Source of the DNA: Chlorops oryzae
Lineage: Eukaryota > Arthropoda > Insecta > Diptera > Chloropidae
NCBI GenBank assembly: GCA_020466095.1
Contig: CM035807.1
Location: 17,648,985-17,712,984 of the forward strand
Direction: 5' to 3'
Length of the DNA: 64,000 bases
Below, one piece after another: positions 60,821-64,000 of this stretch. The number at the start of each line of letters is the position of its first letter. Positions within the stretch are counted from its first letter, which is position 1. The notes below the pieces were generated by a model. It ran no database searches, was not told the DNA's origin, and saw nothing but the letters and a program-made list of their open reading frames with translations. A program made the position numbers and the translations under genes.

Positions 60821-62403
60821 AGTGTAGCTACATTCTTAAAATTCCTAAAGCCTTAAATCGGCCACAGAGTCTTTAATCATAGCTTATGATTAAATATTGC
60901 ATTGGCTATGATTTAAGGACAGCTTAGAGTTTAAAAAAAAATAGTTGAATGAATTGGTTGGCAAATTAACAGGGGGTCATATTGATATCTTTATTGATGG
61001 TCAGACAGTAGTTGCAGAGCAATCGGAATTACTAAAGAAGAGTATCGGGTTTTTAATATTAAATTAAAAAATAAATTAAAAAATTTTGTTAAGGAGCTTC
61101 CCCACTTGGCAAGTAAAGCGCTTTTACTTTCAAACGAATCAAGTTTTCTTGCTGAAAAACTTTCTATCAAGAAGATTTTTGCTTGTTGAAAGTGCTTTTC
61201 GATCAACCATAGTTGGTAAACGAAAGTAAAATACTTGTTAAAATCGCCTTACTTGCCAAATGGGTAAGCACCTTTAGTTGAAAAACGAAATCAAGAGGCG
61301 TTCTAGCAGCATAACATAGATTAGGCTAACTGAGAATTATGGGTGTTCTTCTAATATCCTCAGGGGGAAAAAAAAGTCCCTTAAACATTTCGAGAAATTG
61401 CGAGGAGCGCAAAACTATTCCCGATTTCCTGTTATTCCAGTTTTTAAAAGGAAGGCAATTTTCGTATTATGCAGCTGGGCACAATTGTACATAGATGAAG
61501 AAACACCATTTCGAAGTCCTGGACATACGAAAGAGCGAGAAAAAGGTCAGTTCATACATCCAATAGGGATTTTCGTTAAGAAAAATATGAAATCTTTATG
61601 AAAATTTTCATTTTTCGAGAGGATATCTTAAGGGGCCCTCAAAGACTTCAAAAAAATCTATCAATCGGTTGAAATCGACGTAAAATTGTGGCTTGACAAA
61701 TAGATCGCAAGTTTTACAATTTTTTTCGATGTTATATTTCTGCTGTTGCTTTAGCAAATAAATGGATTTGTTGAAGCGTTTGTGAGCAGTTTCTTTGAAA
61801 AACTTTAACTGGTAACATTAACGGAATTTCCTTAAATTCCAAATAGAAAAGAAAGCGATTGGTAAATCAAAAACTGTCTCTGAACAAAACTAAACGTTCC
61901 ATGCTTTCATTTTTATTATTATTATTATATATTTTTTTTTTTTTTGAAAATTGTAATAAAAGCACCCCTCTTTGAAAACTGATTATTCACCATAATTACC
62001 AATTAAGGTTCATGAATTCGGAATTTTGGAAGTTACTCGTCCGGATCACTTCTCCCACAGGGGATGTAATTACTACAAAAAAAAGAAGAAAAAAATAAAT
62101 GACTGCTTCCATTTAGAAGCAAATCGAGCAAATCAACCACAGAGGATTATGTTAATTAGAAATTTTTTGTTCGTGGGATTTTTTAAATCCTTGATATTGT
62201 AGGAGAAATTTTTCATCAGGATTTTCATTTTGAGAATTCGGTCGTCTCAATTAAAAGATTATGTTAATCACAGGACAAAATTGTTGTAATTTGAGATATT
62301 AGAATAATTCGTGATTAAAATGTCTACGCAGTCACGTGAATTGAATTATTTTAAAATAAAGAAATATCTCGTCCTTTGGAGGTTTTTTTTATGAAGGATT
62401 GTT

Positions 62404-63114
62404 ATATCCGACACGCTCTATTTCGATGGTGTATTGTGTTTGTTCGGTTGTGTGTAACACCCAGAACCAGCCCTGCAGTAAACAGTTGGGCAATTCTCTG
62501 AAAAGAACTAGTACCTTTACCAGAACTAGAAGAACCAGTGCATTTTTTGGATAAGCTTCCACCATAACTATCCTAGTGATAATTGGAATAATCGTATCCG
62601 TTCATCAAAGTTGAACTACAAATCAATAGTGACTGAACATAAATGCTTCTTCCTATTATTTACTTAAGGAAATAGGGGGGAAAAATCAACGATTCTAGTA
62701 CCTTTTTCCCGTAAACAGCACTAGTATTTAACTGGTGCAAATTTACCCAATTGCCTATAAAAATACTAGAATAGTTCTGGTGCCTACCGCACTAGTGCTT
62801 TCCTGTACAGATGTTGTACTGATTTTCTACAGAATTTTATATGGGCAAGGGTATAGAAAAGAACTAGTACTGGTGGCTTTTGCACTAGTAAAGTACTAGT
62901 ACAGCACTAGTTGAAATTTCTACAGGGAGTCGACATAGGCCATATACTTACAACCAAAATGTATATAGAAATGATCAGCGTCGATGTTCGTCTGTCCGGA
63001 TTCAGGTTTCTTATCGAAGGACGTTGAAACAAAATTCGCTAGGCGTGTTCACAGGGGCATGGACCAAATCTATCTTCACAAAATTTGCTATATGTATTCA
63101 CGGGCGAACATGAG
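62404..63114 (+). mobile_element. DINE-1-like element, split twice by insertions
   Basis: Begins ATCCGACACGCTC and continues GTTGTGTGTAACACCCAGAA. It is broken at 62471-62927 by a TIR element, resumes GTCGACATAGGCC and GTATATAGAAATGATCAGCG, and is cut again after AACATGAG at the LTR start (63115). The expected following text, present in other copies as TAAGAACAA, is missing because the retrotransposon runs off the window. Confidence 0.75.
62471..62927. mobile_element. 457-bp TIR element rich in ACTAGTAC motifs
   Basis: Ends CCCTGCAG and CTACAGGG are imperfect inverses. It interrupts DINE text that in other copies reads ACCAGTCGAGATAG, with AG on both sides, suggesting a 2-bp AG duplication. 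The interior repeats ACTAGTAC, CACTAGT and AGAACTAG many times in both orientations. No coding frame; superfamily not recognised. Confidence 0.7.
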
Positions 63115-63472
63115 TGTTAAATCTTTTCATTTTATATATTGAATTCAAACTCTATTTCTAACGTATTGTAAATACTACTAAATTTATTATATGAGTCAAG
63201 CAACTATTAGTATTAACGTAACGTATAACGTAAAGTATCGAATCCATTGAAAGTATCGAATCTATTGAAAGTATCGAATCAAACATCAAGTAATCCTTTT
63301 TTTTTTAGTTACACTAAGCGGAAACGAATAAACGCTCTCTTTTGTTTGAATCGTGATCGTGGCGAGACGCTTTTTTCATTCAGCTCGCTTTGGTAAATTT
63401 GCAATTATTTAAAAACGGATTTAGTCCCAAAATTTTATTTAAAATCTTTAAAAAAGCTTAAAGATTCGTTCA
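63115..63472 (+). mobile_element. 5' LTR of an LTR retrotransposon (358 bp)
   Basis: Starts TGTTAAATC and ends GATTCGTTCA, immediately followed by a primer-binding site, so the LTR has TG..CA ends. Contains a threefold repeat of AAGTATCGAATC (63230-63280) and an AATAAA (63328-63333) in the position of a poly(A) signal. It is inserted in a DINE-like element. The body and 3' LTR lie beyond 64000. Confidence 0.8.
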
Positions 63473-63490
63473 TGGCGCCCGAGCAGGGAC
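63473..63490 (+). promoter_or_regulatory. Retrotransposon primer-binding site
   Basis: TGGCGCCCGAGCAGGGAC directly abuts the LTR end. It is one base away from the tRNA-Lys type site TGGCGCCCGAACAGGGAC of retroviral-type elements. tRNA-Lys priming is therefore likely. Confidence 0.8.
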
Positions 63491-64000
63491 TACGCCGTTA
63501 AATTACTTGATTTGAAAAATTACAAAGTTTACGTTTTTGTCATGTGAAATTGCTGATGAAATAGCGTTGCGCGTCACACAAAGTATACACACACGCGTTT
63601 TTTAAAACTGTTCACCGGCAAAGTATTGCTGCGAACGACATACATAGTTCGCTCTCTTCGCGTTCGTCATTTTTTAAAGAAAAGTTTATTTTGCTGGGAT
63701 TGAGCAGTTCATGGATTCCACGTGGACGCAATCACCTTGGGGAAACATCGAACATAAGGAAGTACCTTGCTGCCAGGTATTAAGAAAAAGCAATTCAGTG
63801 ATTTGCACAGTACAGTTTCAACAAAAATTTCAGTAGAGCTAAAGTTTTATAGCGCTAAACCTTCAACGTCGTGTAATTGTGCTAAATTACTAATTGGTTA
63901 TTCTTGGCAATAATAAAGTAGCTACAAGCTAATATTATAACAAAGTAACAGATTGGATGCAAAACAAATAGAAATTGAATAAGATTCAAATAAAAAATAA
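63491..64000 (+). mobile_element. Retrotransposon leader, truncated by the window edge
   Basis: Non-coding leader after the primer-binding site. No gag-like frame of useful length begins before 64000, which is normal for long leaders of gypsy- or BEL-type elements. Family cannot be decided from this part. Confidence 0.6.

Larger units (their letters stand above)
29274..64000 (-). other. Upstream timeout intron (right end not in window)
   Basis: No further timeout exon or other gene is supported here on either strand. Contents listed separately are two direct duplications, a 101-bp array, an LTR element and numerous MITEs, SINEs and DINE-like elements. Unlabelled stretches (29280-30290, 43700-44500, 44680-48190, 51000-53290, 53490-54660, 54810-57530, 57780-60380, 60510-62400) contain A/T-rich DNA and microsatellites, for example (TC)n near 47093-47112 and 47955-47997, (TG)n near 47330-47346, (AC)n near 55767-55788 and (TG)n near 60072-60090. 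In Drosophila the LRR gene 2mit is nested in a timeout intron; no LRR-coding sequence is visible here. Confidence 0.6.

Overview
The window is AT-rich, intron-rich eukaryotic DNA. Its gene content and repeats point to a higher fly (Diptera, Schizophora; a tephritid-like genome is my best guess). Two protein-coding genes can be supported, both on the minus strand. One is a small secreted chymotrypsin-like serine protease with three exons (3043-3984). The other is the 3' two-thirds of timeout (tim2/Timeless), the replication-fork protection factor and paralogue of the clock gene timeless. Seven timeout exons with mutually consistent splice phases lie between 29273 and 14794. Its 5' exons are outside the window, so 29274-64000 is most simply read as one very large timeout intron.

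Layout. 1-2955: about six tandem copies of a ~500-bp satellite that run off the left edge and stop ~90 bp past the protease stop codon. 3043-3984: protease. 4050-14750: intergenic, no firm gene, with a TA-flanked MITE (4253-4467), a SINE (10795-10998) and a nested pair of foldback/MITE elements (12336-13886). 14794-29273: timeout exons; the 8-kb intron 21000-29081 holds a MITE and a complete DINE-1/INE-1-like element. 29274-64000: repeat-dense intron.

Two long direct duplications dominate the middle of that intron (30297-32836 with 33591-37446; 37680-40304 with 41190-43672). In each pair one copy carries a transposon that the other lacks, so each pair preserves an empty site: a 1290-bp TIR element, and a 129-bp piggyBac-like MITE in TTAA. 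They look like alternative haplotypes placed in tandem by the assembler, separated by degenerate sequence in one case and by an exact 101-bp tandem array in the other. Farther right are a four-layer transposon nest (48195-49626), several TAA- or TA-flanked MITEs, a DINE-like element split by a motif-rich TIR element, and the 5' LTR plus primer-binding site of an LTR retrotransposon that runs off the right edge.

The timeout coding sequence has one clear break. Inside its last exon the conserved domain and the long acidic/basic tail are in different frames, and removing a single A joins them. Apart from the two genes, the biology here is mobile DNA; I did not find a convincing new multi-gene system.
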